From Frateuria edaphi (lineage in GTDB: Bacteria > Pseudomonadota > Gammaproteobacteria > Xanthomonadales > Rhodanobacteraceae): a DNA stretch of 64,000 nucleotides. Positions 53,880-63,429 of the stretch are shown piece after piece (positions within the stretch are counted from its first letter, which is position 1; each line of letters opens with the position of its first letter). A program made the position numbers and the translations under genes. The stretch covers positions 3,457,001 through 3,521,000 of the forward strand of contig NZ_CP088251.1 in assembly GCF_021117405.1 (NCBI RefSeq), given 5' to 3'. The notes below the pieces were generated by a model, which saw only the letters and a list, made by a program, of their open reading frames with translations, did no database searches and was not told the DNA's origin.

Positions 53880-54602
53880 TCACCGCTGCCGCGACGACGG
53901 CGCCCGGGCCAGCGCCCACACGTCCACCCGCGCCACGCCCGCACGCTTGAGGACCCGCGCACATTCGGCCAGCGTCGCGCCGGTGGTCATCACGTCATCC
54001 AGCAAGACCACGTGCGGGGGCAGCGGCGCGCCGTCGCGCAGCGCGAACGCCCCGTGCACGTTGCGCCGCCGCGCCGCCGCATCGAGCTCGGTCTGCGCCA
54101 CGGTGGCGCGCGAACGGAGCAGTCCGTCGTGGCGCACGGGAATGCCCAGCGCACGACCGAGCGGCCGCGCCAGCTCCAGTGCCTGGTTGTAGCCGCGCTC
54201 GCGCAGGCGCGCACGGTGCAGCGGTACCGGCAGGATCAGCGCCGGCCGCGCGACTGGCGGCACCGCGCGCTGCCACAGCCGGGCCAGCGTGCGACCGGCG
54301 GCCAGGTCGCGGCCGAACTTGTAGCGCGCCTCCAGCCGGTCCAGCGGCCAGCCGTAGCGGAACGGCGCCCACGCCGCATCCCACGGCGGCGGCTTGCGCT
54401 GGCAGGCGCCGCACATCGCCACCGCGCTGGGCAAGGGCAACGCGCAACACGCGCAACAGCTGGTATTGCGCGGCAATTCCGCGGCACAGGCGTGGCAGAG
54501 ATCCAGGCCGTCACCACCGGCGTCGCCGCACAGCAGGCAGCGCCATGGCAACAGCCAGGCATGCAGGCGGGAGAGTGGACGGACAAGCGCTTCCATGCGC
54601 AT
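53880..54602 (-). CDS. comF: ComF-family protein (amidophosphoribosyltransferase-like)
   Basis: This 240-residue protein has an N-terminal zinc-finger region with several CxxC pairs (CLLCGD, CHAC, CCACC, CGAC; residues about 22-68). A C-terminal phosphoribosyltransferase-like domain carries the PRPP loop VVLLDDVMTTGAT (about 196-208) and ERGYNQALELAR. ComF/GntX proteins are needed for uptake of transforming DNA in some bacteria; the molecular role is not settled. The ATG at 54602 is used; an ATG two codons later is possible. Confidence 0.9.
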   Translation of the reverse strand: MRMEALVRPLSRLHAWLLPWRCLLCGDAGGDGLDLCHACAAELPRNTSCCACCALPLPSAVAMCGACQRKPPPWDAAWAPFRYGWPLDRLEARYKFGRDLAAGRTLARLWQRAVPPVARPALILPVPLHRARLRERGYNQALELARPLGRALGIPVRHDGLLRSRATVAQTELDAAARRRNVHGAFALRDGAPLPPHVVLLDDVMTTGATLAECARVLKRAGVARVDVWALARAPSSRQR

Positions 54603-54611
54603 CGGCGGGTT

Positions 54612-54818
54612 TCAGTCCTTGGGCTTGTACAGCGCCGCATCAAGGATCGACCACAGATGGACGATCCAGCCCATCCACACGAACCACAGCGCGACGGCGA
54701 GCACGAACATGATGATCGCCTTGAGCAACCGGCCCTGCACCAACTGGCCCAGGCCGGGAAGGAAGAAGCTGCACACCGCCGCGATGACGTTGCCGGTGCT
54801 GCCCTGACCTGCGCTCAT
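54612..54818 (-). CDS. Small two-helix membrane protein
   Basis: This is a 68-residue protein. The segment VIAAVCSFFLPGLGQLVQGRLLKAI has the LPGLGQ turn typical of TM2-like small membrane proteins, followed by a second helix (IIMFVLAVALWFVWMGWIVH). CGGAG precedes the ATG at 54818. It lies 9 bases before the comF-like start in the same direction, so they may be co-transcribed. Function unknown. Confidence 0.75.
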   Translation of the reverse strand: MSAGQGSTGNVIAAVCSFFLPGLGQLVQGRLLKAIIMFVLAVALWFVWMGWIVHLWSILDAALYKPKD

Positions 54819-54903
54819 CTGCCTGGCTCCGTGGGGTCGGTACGCCGATGGTAGCCGACGGGCGTGGACGCAAAGTCCGTCAACCTGATGCCCATCTCGT
54901 CGG

Positions 54904-54932
54904 TTGACAGACGCAAGGCCCCTTCCCACACT
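54904..54932 (+). promoter_or_regulatory. Candidate promoter of the biotin cluster
   Basis: TTGACA (54904-54909) is consensus and CACACT (54927-54932) is a weak -10 box after 17 bases. It fits a bioB start at 54963. No BirA operator was recognised. Confidence 0.35.
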
Positions 54933-54962
54933 GCCGCGTCCCCACGCGGAGCCGTCGCCCTC

Positions 54963-55964
54963 ATGTTCCCTGCCCCGATCCGCCACGACTGGACGCGCGC
55001 GGAAGTCGCCGCGCTGTTCGCGCTGCCGTTCAACGACCTGCTGCATCGCGCGCACACGGTCCATCGCGAGCATCACGACCCGAATGCGGTGCAGGTCTCG
55101 ACGCTGCTCTCGATCAAGACCGGCGGTTGCCCGGAAGACTGCGCCTACTGCCCGCAGGCACAGCGCTACCAGACCGGCGTGAAGGCCGAGAAGCTGATGA
55201 GCGTGGAGGCCGTGCTCGAGCGCGCACGGGCCGCCCGGGACGCCGGCGCCAGCCGCTTCTGCATGGGCGCGGCCTGGCGCAGCCCCAAGGACCGCGACGT
55301 CGCGAAAGTGGCCGAAATCGTTTCCGCGGTGAAGGGCCTGGGCCTGGAAACCTGCGCCACGCTGGGCATGCTGAGCGGCGAGCAGGCAACCACGCTCAAG
55401 CAGGCGGGCCTGGACTACTACAACCACAACCTCGACAGCGCGCCGGAGTTCTACGACCAGATCATCCACACGCGCGACTACCAGGACCGCCTGGACACGC
55501 TCGATCACGTGCGCTGCGCGGGCCTGAAGACCTGCTGCGGCGGCATCGTCGGCATGGGCGAATCGCGCGAGCAGCGCGCGGGGCTGCTGCAGACCCTGGC
55601 GAACCTGCCCGAGCATCCGCAGTCCGTGCCGATCAACCAATTGGTGCAGGTCGAGGGCACGCCGCTGCATGGCACTGCGGCACTCGATCCGTTCGAGTTC
55701 GTGCGTACCATTGCGGTCGCGCGCATGCTGATGCCGGCCTCGATGGTGCGCCTGTCCGCCGGCCGCCAGCAGATGGACGAAGCGGTGCAGGCGCTGTGCT
55801 TCCACGCCGGCGCCAACTCGATCTTCTATGGCGAGAAGCTGCTGACCACCGGCAACCCCGACGTCGCCGCCGACCGCGCGCTGTTCGCACGGCTGGACCT
55901 GCATCCGCTGGAAGTGGTCGAACACTCGGGCACGGTGCACGCCGACATCCTTCAATCCGCCTGA
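54963..55964 (+). CDS. bioB: Biotin synthase
   Basis: This 333-residue radical-SAM enzyme inserts sulfur into dethiobiotin. The CxxxCxxC cluster motif is in CPEDCAYC (about residue 53), followed by [24 protein letters not shown] and the conserved RLSAGRQQM, which carries the Arg ligand of the auxiliary cluster. I chose the ATG at 54963, the position expected from the family; in-frame starts upstream would add a proline/arginine-rich stretch overlapping a likely promoter. It is the first gene of a biotin cluster. Confidence 0.94.
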   Translation: MFPAPIRHDWTRAEVAALFALPFNDLLHRAHTVHREHHDPNAVQVSTLLSIKTGGCPEDCAYCPQAQRYQTGVKAEKLMSVEAVLERARAARDAGASRFCMGAAWRSPKDRDVAKVAEIVSAVKGLGLETCATLGMLSGEQATTLKQAGLDYYNHNLDSAPEFYDQIIHTRDYQDRLDTLDHVRCAGLKTCCGGIVGMGESREQRAGLLQTLANLPEHPQSVPINQLVQVEGTPLHGTAALDPFEFVRTIAVARMLMPASMVRLSAGRQQMDEAVQALCFHAGANSIFYGEKLLTTGNPDVAADRALFARLDLHPLEVVEHSGTVHADILQSA

Positions 55965-55972
55965 TCGCCGCC

Positions 55973-57154
55973 GTGCGTCCCGACCTGCTGCAGCGGCTGG
56001 TCGTCCAGACATCCGAACGCGCACAGGCGGACCTGCTGCGCCGGGCGCGCACCGTCGATCACGCCGAAGGTCCCTCGCTGGAGATCGGCGGGCGCCGCCT
56101 GCTCGCCTTTTGCTCCAATGACTACCTCGGCCTGGCCCAGCACCCGCAGCTGATCGCCGCCTTCAAGCGCGTGGCCGACGACGAAGGCGTGGGCAGCACC
56201 GCCGCGCACCTGGTCTGCGGCCACCGTCGCGAGCACGCGATGCTGGAGGAAGCGCTGGCCGACTGGACCGGCCGCGAGCGTGCACTGCTGTTTTCCACCG
56301 GCTACATGACCAATCTGGGCGTGATGCAGGCGCTGCTCGGCCGCGGCGACCTGTGCGTCCAGGACAAGCTCAACCACGCCTGCCTGCTCGATGGCGCCAC
56401 GCTCGCCGGCGCCGTGCTTCGCCGCTACCCGCACGGCGATGCCGCCGCCGCCGCGCGCCAGCTGACCGGCGATGCTCCGGCGCTGCTCGCGACCGACGGC
56501 GTCTTCAGCATGGACGGCGACCGCGCGCCACTGCGCGAACTGGCCGCGCTGTGCCGTCGCGAAAACGCCACGCTGATGGTCGACGACGCGCACGGGCTTG
56601 GCGTGCTCGGTCCCGAAGGGGCCGGCAGCGTCGCCGAGGCGGGCCTGGGCCCGCGCGAGGTACCGGTGTTGATGGCCACCCTGGGCAAGGCGCTGGGTAC
56701 CCATGGCGCGTTCGTCGCCGGCTCCGCCGCGCTGATCGAGGGGCTGACCCAGTTCGCCCGCACCTGCGTCTACACCACGGCCATGCCGCCGGCGGTGGCT
56801 GCCGCGGCGCTCGCGGCGGTGCGGCTGGCACGCGAGGACAACTGGCGGCGCGAGAAGCTCGTCGCGCTGGTCATGCGCTTCCGCACCGGTGCCGCGCAAC
56901 TGGGCTTGCCGCTGGCCGCTTCGGACACGCCGATCCAGCCGCTGCTGCTGGGCGATGCCGCCAGCGCACTCGCCGCGGCACAGGCACTGGAAGCGCGAGG
57001 CCTGCTGGTGACCGCGATCCGTCCGCCCACGGTGCCCGCCGGACAGGCGCGCCTGCGCATCACGCTGAGCGCCGCACACGAGGAGGAGCATGTCGACCGC
57101 CTGCTCGAAGCGCTGGCGGCGTTGCCGCGGGGCGAAAGCGCCGCGCCGGTATAA
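55973..57154 (+). CDS. bioF: 8-amino-7-oxononanoate synthase
   Basis: This 393-residue PLP enzyme condenses pimeloyl-ACP with alanine. Visible are FCSNDYLGLA at the substrate end, GSTAAHLVCGHRREH, DDAHGLGVLG, and the PLP lysine in ATLGKALGTHGAF (about residue 244). A GTG at 55973, 8 bases after the bioB stop, gives the expected N-terminus; no ATG fits. Spacing suggests one transcript with bioB. Confidence 0.92.
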   Translation: MRPDLLQRLVVQTSERAQADLLRRARTVDHAEGPSLEIGGRRLLAFCSNDYLGLAQHPQLIAAFKRVADDEGVGSTAAHLVCGHRREHAMLEEALADWTGRERALLFSTGYMTNLGVMQALLGRGDLCVQDKLNHACLLDGATLAGAVLRRYPHGDAAAAARQLTGDAPALLATDGVFSMDGDRAPLRELAALCRRENATLMVDDAHGLGVLGPEGAGSVAEAGLGPREVPVLMATLGKALGTHGAFVAGSAALIEGLTQFARTCVYTTAMPPAVAAAALAAVRLAREDNWRREKLVALVMRFRTGAAQLGLPLAASDTPIQPLLLGDAASALAAAQALEARGLLVTAIRPPTVPAGQARLRITLSAAHEEEHVDRLLEALAALPRGESAAPV

Positions 57155-57181
57155 TCGGCGACTCGCCGCGCCCCTTCCCGC

Positions 57182-58075
57182 ATGATCGTCAACGTTGCCG
57201 CCTACCGTTTCGTCCCGCTCGCGGACCTTCCCGCGCTGCGCGAATCCCTGCGCGCGCGCGCCGAGGCGCTGGCGCTCAAGGGCACCATCCTGCTCGCGCC
57301 CGAAGGCATCAACCTGTTCCTGGCTGGCACCCGCGAGGCGGTCGACGATTACCTCGGCTGGTTGCGCGGGGACACGCGCTTTGCCGACCTGCCGGTGAAG
57401 GAGTCGCTGTCCGACCAGGTGCCGTTCGGACGCCTGCGCGTACGGCTCAAGCGCGAGATCATCACCCTGCGCGCGCCAGTCGCGCCGCACCAGGGCCGCG
57501 CACCCGCGGTCGAGGCGGCCACGCTGAAGCGCTGGCTCGACCAGGGCCACGACGATGCGGGTCGCGAGGTCGTGCTGCTGGATACCCGCAACGACTACGA
57601 AACCGACGCGGGGCGATTCGCCGGCGCGCTCGACTACCGCGTGCCCAGCTTCACCGCGTTGCCCGACGCGGTCATGGCCGACCGCGAGCGCTATCTCGGC
57701 AAGACCATCGTCTCCTATTGCACCGGCGGCATCCGCTGCGAGAAGGCCGCACTGCATCTGAGCGAGCTGGGGTTGGGCGCGGTGCTGCAGCTCGAGGGCG
57801 GAATCCTGAAATACCTGGAAGAGACCGACGGCAGCCATTGGGAAGGCGAGTGCTTCGTGTTCGATGGAAGGGGTGCCGTGGACCGCCACTTGCGACCGGC
57901 GGAGTTCCCTCGTCCTTCCGGGGAGAGGGTTGGGGTGAAGGGCGGCTCTTGCGGGGAGCCCGCATCTGAAACCGCCGCGCCAGCAACCTTCGCCGCGAGC
58001 CCCGGTCCCTCATCCCAGCCCCCTCCCCCCTTTTCGGCAAGAGCCGGGGGAGAGGACGCAGAAGCCTCGTCATGA
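57182..58075 (+). CDS. trhO: tRNA uridine(34) hydroxylase (TrhO/YceA-like rhodanese) with repeat-derived tail
   Basis: This is a 297-residue protein. The N-terminal ferredoxin-like domain (about 1-95, [15 protein letters not shown]) and the rhodanese domain (about 115-235) with the catalytic Cys in [11 protein letters not shown] are typical of TrhO, which makes 5-hydroxyuridine at the tRNA wobble position. The last ~55 residues (from about 240) are low-complexity and are encoded by two copies of the dispersed repeat (57906-57945 and 58021-58055). They are probably not part of the ancestral protein. It sits inside the biotin cluster and overlaps bioH by 4 bases. Confidence 0.88.
   Translation: MIVNVAAYRFVPLADLPALRESLRARAEALALKGTILLAPEGINLFLAGTREAVDDYLGWLRGDTRFADLPVKESLSDQVPFGRLRVRLKREIITLRAPVAPHQGRAPAVEAATLKRWLDQGHDDAGREVVLLDTRNDYETDAGRFAGALDYRVPSFTALPDAVMADRERYLGKTIVSYCTGGIRCEKAALHLSELGLGAVLQLEGGILKYLEETDGSHWEGECFVFDGRGAVDRHLRPAEFPRPSGERVGVKGGSCGEPASETAAPATFAASPGPSSQPPPPFSARAGGEDAEASS
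57906..57945. repeat. Dispersed repeat, copy 6, inside the trhO coding sequence
   Basis: CGTCCTTCCGGGGAGAGGG followed by TTGGGGTGAAGGG matches the intergenic repeat family in inverted orientation. Here it is translated as part of the trhO C-terminal tail. Confidence 0.6.
58021..58055. repeat. Dispersed repeat, copy 7, inside the trhO coding sequence
   Basis: CCCTCCCCCCTTTTC ... GCCGGGGGAGAGG forms a hairpin at the very end of trhO, just before bioH. It is a long-loop copy like the one at 42394-42442. Confidence 0.55.
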
Positions 58076-58845
58076 CCCTGCATATCGACAAGGTGGGCCA
58101 CGGCCCGCAGCCGCTGGTGTTGCTCCACGGCTGGGCCATGCACGGCGGCGTCTTCGCGCCACTGATCGAAACCCTGGCCGCGCGGTGCACGCTCTACGTG
58201 GTCGACCTCCCCGGCCATGGCCACTCACGCGCCTGCGGCCTGCCGCTGGAACCACGCGCGATCGCCCACGCCATCGCCGCAGTGACGCCGCCGGCCCCGT
58301 GGCTGGGCTGGTCGCTGGGTGGCCTGGTCGCGCTCACCGCGGCACTCGACATGCCCGACCAGGTGCGCGGACTGGCGATGCTTTGCGCCACCCCCAGATT
58401 CGTGCGCGGCGCGGACTGGCCGCACGGCAGCGACGCCGCCCTGGTGCACCAGCTCGCGACGGATCTCGAAACCGATTACCACGCCACGCTCGAGCGCTTC
58501 CTCGCGCTCGAAGCGATGGGCAGCGCCGACCCCAAGGCCGAGCTGCGCCGCCTGCGCGCGGAGGTGTTCGAACGCGGCGAGCCGGAGCTGCGCGTGCTGC
58601 AGGAAGGCATCGGCCTGCTCGAACGCAGCGACCTGCGCGCACGCCTGCCGCAGCTTTCGGTGCCGAGCGTATGGATCGCTGGTCGCCGCGATCGCCTGGT
58701 GCCGCCCGCCGCGATGGCCTGGTCGGCCGAGCGCTGCGGTGGACGCTTCGTGGAGATACAGGGCGCCGGCCATGCGCCCTTCATCGGTCACGCCGGTGCC
58801 GTGGCCGACGCCCTGCAGCCCCTGTTCGCGGAAACCCCGGCATGA
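58072..58845 (+). CDS. bioH: Pimeloyl-ACP methyl ester carboxylesterase
   Basis: This 257-residue alpha/beta-hydrolase releases pimeloyl-ACP from its methyl ester. Visible are [13 protein letters not shown] (oxyanion region), the nucleophile in GWSLGG (about residue 82), the Asp in GRRDRLV and the His in GAGHAPF. Its start overlaps the trhO stop (ATGA) and its stop overlaps the bioC start (ATGA), so all three are translationally coupled. Pairing with BioC matches the BioC-BioH pimelate route. Confidence 0.93.
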   Translation: MTLHIDKVGHGPQPLVLLHGWAMHGGVFAPLIETLAARCTLYVVDLPGHGHSRACGLPLEPRAIAHAIAAVTPPAPWLGWSLGGLVALTAALDMPDQVRGLAMLCATPRFVRGADWPHGSDAALVHQLATDLETDYHATLERFLALEAMGSADPKAELRRLRAEVFERGEPELRVLQEGIGLLERSDLRARLPQLSVPSVWIAGRRDRLVPPAAMAWSAERCGGRFVEIQGAGHAPFIGHAGAVADALQPLFAETPA

Positions 58846-59720
58846 GCACGTTCCATCTCGACCGCGCGCGCGTGCGCCGCAACTTCGCCCGCGCCGCGGC
58901 GACCTATGAGCAGCACGACGTGCTCCAGCGCGAGGTGCAGGCCGACCTGCTTGGCCGTCTGGACTTCTATCTGCAGGCGCCCGAGCGCGTGCTGGACGTC
59001 GGCGCCGGCACCGGCCGCGGCAGCGCGTTGCTGAAGAAGCGCTACCCGAAGGCCCAGGTGATCGCGGTGGACCTGGCGCAACCCATGCTGCACGCGGCGC
59101 GCAAACACCAGGCGCTGTTGCGGCCGTTCCAGCGCGTCTGCGCCGAGGCCACCGCATTGCCCCTGCCTGACCGCAGCGTCGACGTGCTGCATTCCAACCT
59201 GTGCTTCCAGTGGATCGACGACCTGCCGGCGCTGTTCGGCGAGTGCGTGCGGGTGCTCAAGCCCGGCGGACTGCTCGCCTTCTCCAGCTTCGGCCCCGAC
59301 ACGCTGAAGGAACTGCGCGCCGCCTGGGCCGCGGTGGACCAGCACTCGCACGTCAGCCGCTTCCTGGACATGCACGACGTGGGCGACGCGATGATCAACG
59401 CGGGCCTGCGCGACCCGGTGCTTGACGTCAACCGCTACACCCTCACCTACGGCGAGCCGCGCGCGTTGCTCAAAGAGCTCCAGGGCCTGGGCGCCACCCA
59501 TGCCGACCGCGCGCGCGAACGCCACCTCACCGGCAAGAGCCACTACCGCGGCATGCTTGCGGCCTACGAGGCGATGCGTGTGGACGGGCGTATCCCGGCC
59601 ACCTGGGAAGTGGTGACCGCGCACGCCTGGGGCCCGCCGCCCGGCCAGGCCCGGCGCACGCCCGAGGGCGAGATCGCGACCTTCTCGCTGTCCAGCCTGC
59701 GCGGCTCGCGCCGGCGCTGA
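58842..59720 (+). CDS. bioC: Malonyl-ACP O-methyltransferase
   Basis: This 292-residue SAM-dependent methyltransferase starts biotin synthesis by capping malonyl-ACP. The N-terminal [19 protein letters not shown] is characteristic of BioC. The SAM motif is [11 protein letters not shown] (about 47-57), followed by [20 protein letters not shown] and [12 protein letters not shown]. It overlaps bioH by 4 bases and is the last gene of the biotin cluster. Confidence 0.94.
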   Translation: MSTFHLDRARVRRNFARAAATYEQHDVLQREVQADLLGRLDFYLQAPERVLDVGAGTGRGSALLKKRYPKAQVIAVDLAQPMLHAARKHQALLRPFQRVCAEATALPLPDRSVDVLHSNLCFQWIDDLPALFGECVRVLKPGGLLAFSSFGPDTLKELRAAWAAVDQHSHVSRFLDMHDVGDAMINAGLRDPVLDVNRYTLTYGEPRALLKELQGLGATHADRARERHLTGKSHYRGMLAAYEAMRVDGRIPATWEVVTAHAWGPPPGQARRTPEGEIATFSLSSLRGSRRR

Positions 59721-60025
59721 AGCTCGGCGGCCGATATCCCCTGCCGGCGCGTCTGAGCTCCTGCGACGGAGCCCACGGCCGCGGACATACCGCGGCGGCG
59801 CGCGGCCGACGCGCCCCGCGAGCCGCACGACGGGCAGCAGGTGCGCGTTCATCCATCGCCCCGTCGGGAGCGAAGCGCCATTGACCCATGCGGCGCACCG
59901 CCGCGCGGCGCGCCAGGCCGTGTCGGGGCGGTCGGCGGAGTATTGTGTGAGGGCGCGCCGCTGGCGCCGTCTTCACCCGCGCGCGCCTATGGTGGGCAGC
60001 CTCATCCACTTCCGAAGGAGCCGCG
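59721..60025. other. Intergenic region between bioC and the SDR gene
   Basis: These 305 bases contain no supportable gene. The first half is very GC-rich with CG/GC dyads. A possible -10 box TATTGT lies at 59941-59946 but no good -35 box is 16-18 bases upstream. GAAGGAG at about 60014-60020 is the ribosome binding site of the next gene. Confidence 0.4.
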
Positions 60026-60793
60026 ATGGGGTTGCAAGGCAAGGTCGCACTGGTCACCGGGGCGGCACAGGGCATCGGTCGCGCCATCGCGCTGCGGCTG
60101 GCGCAGGAAGGGGCAGCGGTGGTGATCGAGGATCGCGTCGCCAACGACCTCGCCCGCGAAACCCTCGCGCAGGTACAGGCGACCGGCGCGCGCGCCTGCC
60201 TGATCGAAGGCGACGTCGCCCAGGTCGAGGCCGTCCAGCGCGTGATGGCCGAGGCGGTGGCGCAGATGGGCCGCGTCGACATCCTGGTCAACAACGCGGG
60301 CGTGGAGCGGCGCGCCGGCTTCCTGGACGTCACCGAGGCCGATTACGACCTCGTGCTGGACGTCAACCTCAAGGGCGTGTTCTTCCTCACCCAGGCATTC
60401 GCCCACCACGTGCGCGACCGCGGCGACGGCGGTCGCATCGTCAACATCAGCTCGGTGCACGAGGAACTCCCCTTCCCGCACTTCGCCAGCTACTGCGCCA
60501 GCAAGGGCGGCGTGAAAATGCTGATGCGGGACCTGTCGGTGGAGCTGGCACCCTTGGGCATCACCCTCAACAACATCGCGCCGGGCGCGATCAAGACGCC
60601 GATCAACGCGCACCTGATGAGCGACCCGGCGTTGGTGAAGGCGCTGATGAAGAACATCCCCCTGCAGCGGCTGGGCTCGCCCGAGGAGGTCGCCGGCGCG
60701 GTCGCCTTCCTGTGCGGCGACGACGCCCGTTACATGACCGGCAGTACGTTGTTCGTCGATGGCGGACTGCTGTGGAACTACGCCGAGCAATGA
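60026..60793 (+). CDS. SDR-family oxidoreductase (glucose 1-dehydrogenase-like)
   Basis: This 255-residue classical short-chain dehydrogenase has the cofactor motif TGAAQGIG (about 12-19), the NNAG motif, catalytic Ser in NISSV, and YCASK with the catalytic Tyr-Lys. PGAIKTPIN and [13 protein letters not shown] at the end resemble glucose 1-dehydrogenases, but the substrate cannot be set from sequence. GGAG precedes the ATG. The stop overlaps the trehalase start by 4 bases, so it may act on a trehalose-derived sugar (inference). Confidence 0.88.
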   Translation: MGLQGKVALVTGAAQGIGRAIALRLAQEGAAVVIEDRVANDLARETLAQVQATGARACLIEGDVAQVEAVQRVMAEAVAQMGRVDILVNNAGVERRAGFLDVTEADYDLVLDVNLKGVFFLTQAFAHHVRDRGDGGRIVNISSVHEELPFPHFASYCASKGGVKMLMRDLSVELAPLGITLNNIAPGAIKTPINAHLMSDPALVKALMKNIPLQRLGSPEEVAGAVAFLCGDDARYMTGSTLFVDGGLLWNYAEQ

Positions 60794-62379
60794 GCGACGA
60801 CACCAAACGCAGGAACGAGGAAAACGCGGCCAACGTTCCCAAGGCCGATACGCTCACGCCGGCGGACCGCTACCAGGAACTGTTCATCGCGGTGCAGATG
60901 GGTGGCGTGTTCACCGACAGCAAGACCTTCGTCGACTGCGTGCCGCGCGGCGACCCGGAAGACATCCTGGAGTCCTACCGCGAGCGCTGCGACGACGAGG
61001 GCTTCGACCTGGCCGGTTTCGTGCACGCCAATTTCGATCCGCCCGAAGTGCACACGAGCCACTACAAGTCCCCGCCCGGGCAGTCGCTCAAGGCGCACAT
61101 CGACAGCTTGTGGGACGTGCTCACCCGCCACCCGCGCCAGCATCCGCCCAACGCCTCGATCCTGCCGCTGCCCAACGACTACGTGGTGCCGGGCGGGCGC
61201 TTCGCCGAGCTGTACTACTGGGACTCCTACTTCACCATGCTGGGCCTGGCCGAGAGTGGCCGGCACGACCTGCTCGCCGCGATGGCGAACAACTTCGCCT
61301 TCCTCATCGACACCTACGGCCACGTGCCCAACGGCAACCGCACCTATTACCTCAGCCGCTCGCAGCCGCCGGTGTTCGCGCTGATGGTGGAACTTTTCGA
61401 GGACAAGGGCGTGTGCAAGGCGGTCGAATACCTGCCGCGCCTGCGCAAGGAATACAACTTCTGGATGGCCGGCGCCGAGGAGATGCGCCCGGGCGACGCC
61501 CGCGACCACTGCGTGTGCCTGGACGACGGCAGCATCCTCAACCGCTACTGGGACGAGCGCGACACGCCGCGCGAGGAGTCCTACCGCGAGGACGTGCTGA
61601 CCGCGCGCAAGTCGCCGCTTCCGGCGCACCGCGTGTACCGCGAACTGCGCGCCGGCGCGGCGTCGGGCTGGGACTTCAGCTCCCGCTGGTGCGACGGCAC
61701 CGAGCTGTGCACCATCCGCACCACCTCGATCCTGCCGGTGGATCTGAACGCGTTCCTGTACAAGCTGGAGCGGCAGATCTGCCTGCTCAACCACGCCGTC
61801 GGGCAGCGCAAGCAGGCTGAGAAGTTCCAGCAACGCGCGGAGGCGCGCAAGCAGGCGATCGAGCGGCTGCTCTGGAACGACAAGGCCGGCGCCTACCTCG
61901 ACTACGACTGGCAGCGCGACGAGCCGCGCGAAGCGCTCAACAGCGCCGCGGCGGCACCTCTGTTCATCGGCTTGGCCAGCCGCGAACAGGCCCATCGTAC
62001 CGCCCAGGCCCTGCGTGACCGGCTGCTGCGCCAGGGCGGCATGGGCACCAGTGAACAGGACAGCGGCCAGCAATGGGACCAGCCCAACGGCTGGGCGCCG
62101 CTGCAGTGGATGGCGATCCGCGGCATGCGCAACTACGACATCGACGCCAACGACATCGCCTGCCGGTGGCTGCGCACCGTAGGTGCGCTCTACAAGAAAG
62201 AGAGCAAGCTGGTGGAGAAGTACGTGATCACCCATGACGGCGAAAATGCCGAGGGCGGCGGCGGCGGCGAATACCCGTTGCAGGATGGCTTCGGCTGGAC
62301 CAATGGGGTGACGCGGCGCCTGTTGCACGAGGATCCACGCAACGAGGCGAACGAGGCGAAGGCGGCGAGCCGGTCGTAG
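60790..62379 (+). CDS. treF: Trehalase (GH37), cytoplasmic TreF-like
   Basis: This 529-residue enzyme splits trehalose into two glucoses. Both family signatures are visible: [15 protein letters not shown] (about residues 136-150) and [10 protein letters not shown] (about 427-436), plus the glycine-rich [19 protein letters not shown] near the C-terminus. There is no signal peptide, so it acts in the cytoplasm. A polar 25-residue N-terminal segment and an Ala/Glu-rich tail flank the domain. It is coupled by an ATGA overlap to an SDR gene. Confidence 0.93.
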   Translation: MSDDTKRRNEENAANVPKADTLTPADRYQELFIAVQMGGVFTDSKTFVDCVPRGDPEDILESYRERCDDEGFDLAGFVHANFDPPEVHTSHYKSPPGQSLKAHIDSLWDVLTRHPRQHPPNASILPLPNDYVVPGGRFAELYYWDSYFTMLGLAESGRHDLLAAMANNFAFLIDTYGHVPNGNRTYYLSRSQPPVFALMVELFEDKGVCKAVEYLPRLRKEYNFWMAGAEEMRPGDARDHCVCLDDGSILNRYWDERDTPREESYREDVLTARKSPLPAHRVYRELRAGAASGWDFSSRWCDGTELCTIRTTSILPVDLNAFLYKLERQICLLNHAVGQRKQAEKFQQRAEARKQAIERLLWNDKAGAYLDYDWQRDEPREALNSAAAAPLFIGLASREQAHRTAQALRDRLLRQGGMGTSEQDSGQQWDQPNGWAPLQWMAIRGMRNYDIDANDIACRWLRTVGALYKKESKLVEKYVITHDGENAEGGGGGEYPLQDGFGWTNGVTRRLLHEDPRNEANEAKAASRS

Positions 62380-62457
62380 CGCCTCGCAGGGGGCTTTGGG
62401 CCCACCATCGGCCTTGCGGCAGCGCGCGATGGACCGAAACGCGCCCTGGCCATCCGC

Positions 62458-63327
62458 TCAGAGACCGAGCTTTCGCATCAGCGACTGCGCATCGAAGGGC
62501 GCATGCACCTTGGCGTCGTTGTCGAAGTAGCAATACACGTCGCGCGATGCGCGCCTTGGCGGCGGTCGCGTGCTCGCGCGCACCGCATCCTCCGGCTCGC
62601 CGCCCCGCGCCCATTCACGGATGCGTGCGGCCCAGCGCTCCAGCGCCGCGTCGCCGTAGCCGCTGGTATAGAGCTTCTCGTCGCCGTGCAGGCGCAGGTA
62701 CATGAAGTCCGCGGTGACGTCCTCCAGGTAGGGCCAGCGGCCGGCGGTGTCGGCCACCACCAGTGCCACCTTGTGCCGGCGCAGCAGGGCGATGAACGCC
62801 TCGCAGATGAAGCTCTCGTGGCGGATCTCCAGCGCGTGGCGCAGGCGCCGCTTGCGGTCGGGCGCAACGCTGGCGCCGTGCTTCAGGCGATGGTCGTGCC
62901 GACGCGCCAGCGCGGCCGCCTGGTGGGTGTCGCGCGGCAACGCTCCCAAGAAGTGATCGAACAGCGCTTCGTCGAAGCGCTGGTTCGGCGGGCACTGCCA
63001 CAGGATCGGCCCCAGTTTCGCGCCCAGCTCGAACAGGCCCGAGGCGAGAAAGTTGGCGAGCGGCCCGTCGAAGTCGCGCAGCCGCTTGATGTGCGTGATG
63101 AAGCGCGGCCCTTTCACCGCGAACACGAACCCGCGCGGCGTGGCCTCGTTCCAGCCCGCATAGCTGGCCGGCCGCTGCAGGCTGTAGAACGAGCCGTTGA
63201 GCTCGATGCTGCCGACCTGGCGCGAGGCGTATTCCAGTTCGGCCCGCTGCGGCAGGTCCTTCGGATAGAACACGCCGCGCCAGGGCGCGTAACGCCAGCC
63301 GGATATGCCGATGCGCAGTGTCGCCAC
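62458..63327 (-). CDS. DUF72 family protein (YecE-like)
   Basis: This 289-residue TIM-barrel-like protein has RIGISGWRYAPWRGVFYP at the start, ELNGSFY, FVFAVKGPRFITH, ILWQCPPNQRFD, LEIRHESF and the C-terminal DVYCYFDNDA, all hallmarks of DUF72. The biochemical role is not known. I chose the GTG at 63327 because it starts the conserved region with a GGACGG sequence upstream; a TTG at 63363 is an alternative. It is leftward and lies after tag in the same direction, about 100 bases away. Confidence 0.85.
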   Translation of the reverse strand: MATLRIGISGWRYAPWRGVFYPKDLPQRAELEYASRQVGSIELNGSFYSLQRPASYAGWNEATPRGFVFAVKGPRFITHIKRLRDFDGPLANFLASGLFELGAKLGPILWQCPPNQRFDEALFDHFLGALPRDTHQAAALARRHDHRLKHGASVAPDRKRRLRHALEIRHESFICEAFIALLRRHKVALVVADTAGRWPYLEDVTADFMYLRLHGDEKLYTSGYGDAALERWAARIREWARGGEPEDAVRASTRPPPRRASRDVYCYFDNDAKVHAPFDAQSLMRKLGL

Positions 63328-63429
63328 GCTCCGTCCCGTCCGCGGAAACCGCCTTCCATGCAAGCGTCTGGCGGGTGACGCACTGGTGAATCGCTCCCTC
63401 GCGGGCGTCGAAGGTCCCGTGGGCTCCGT

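Noticed and set aside
55952-57889. A 645-codon open frame opposite bioF and trhO
   Set aside because: Both forward genes have intact catalytic motifs; the reverse product is low-complexity.
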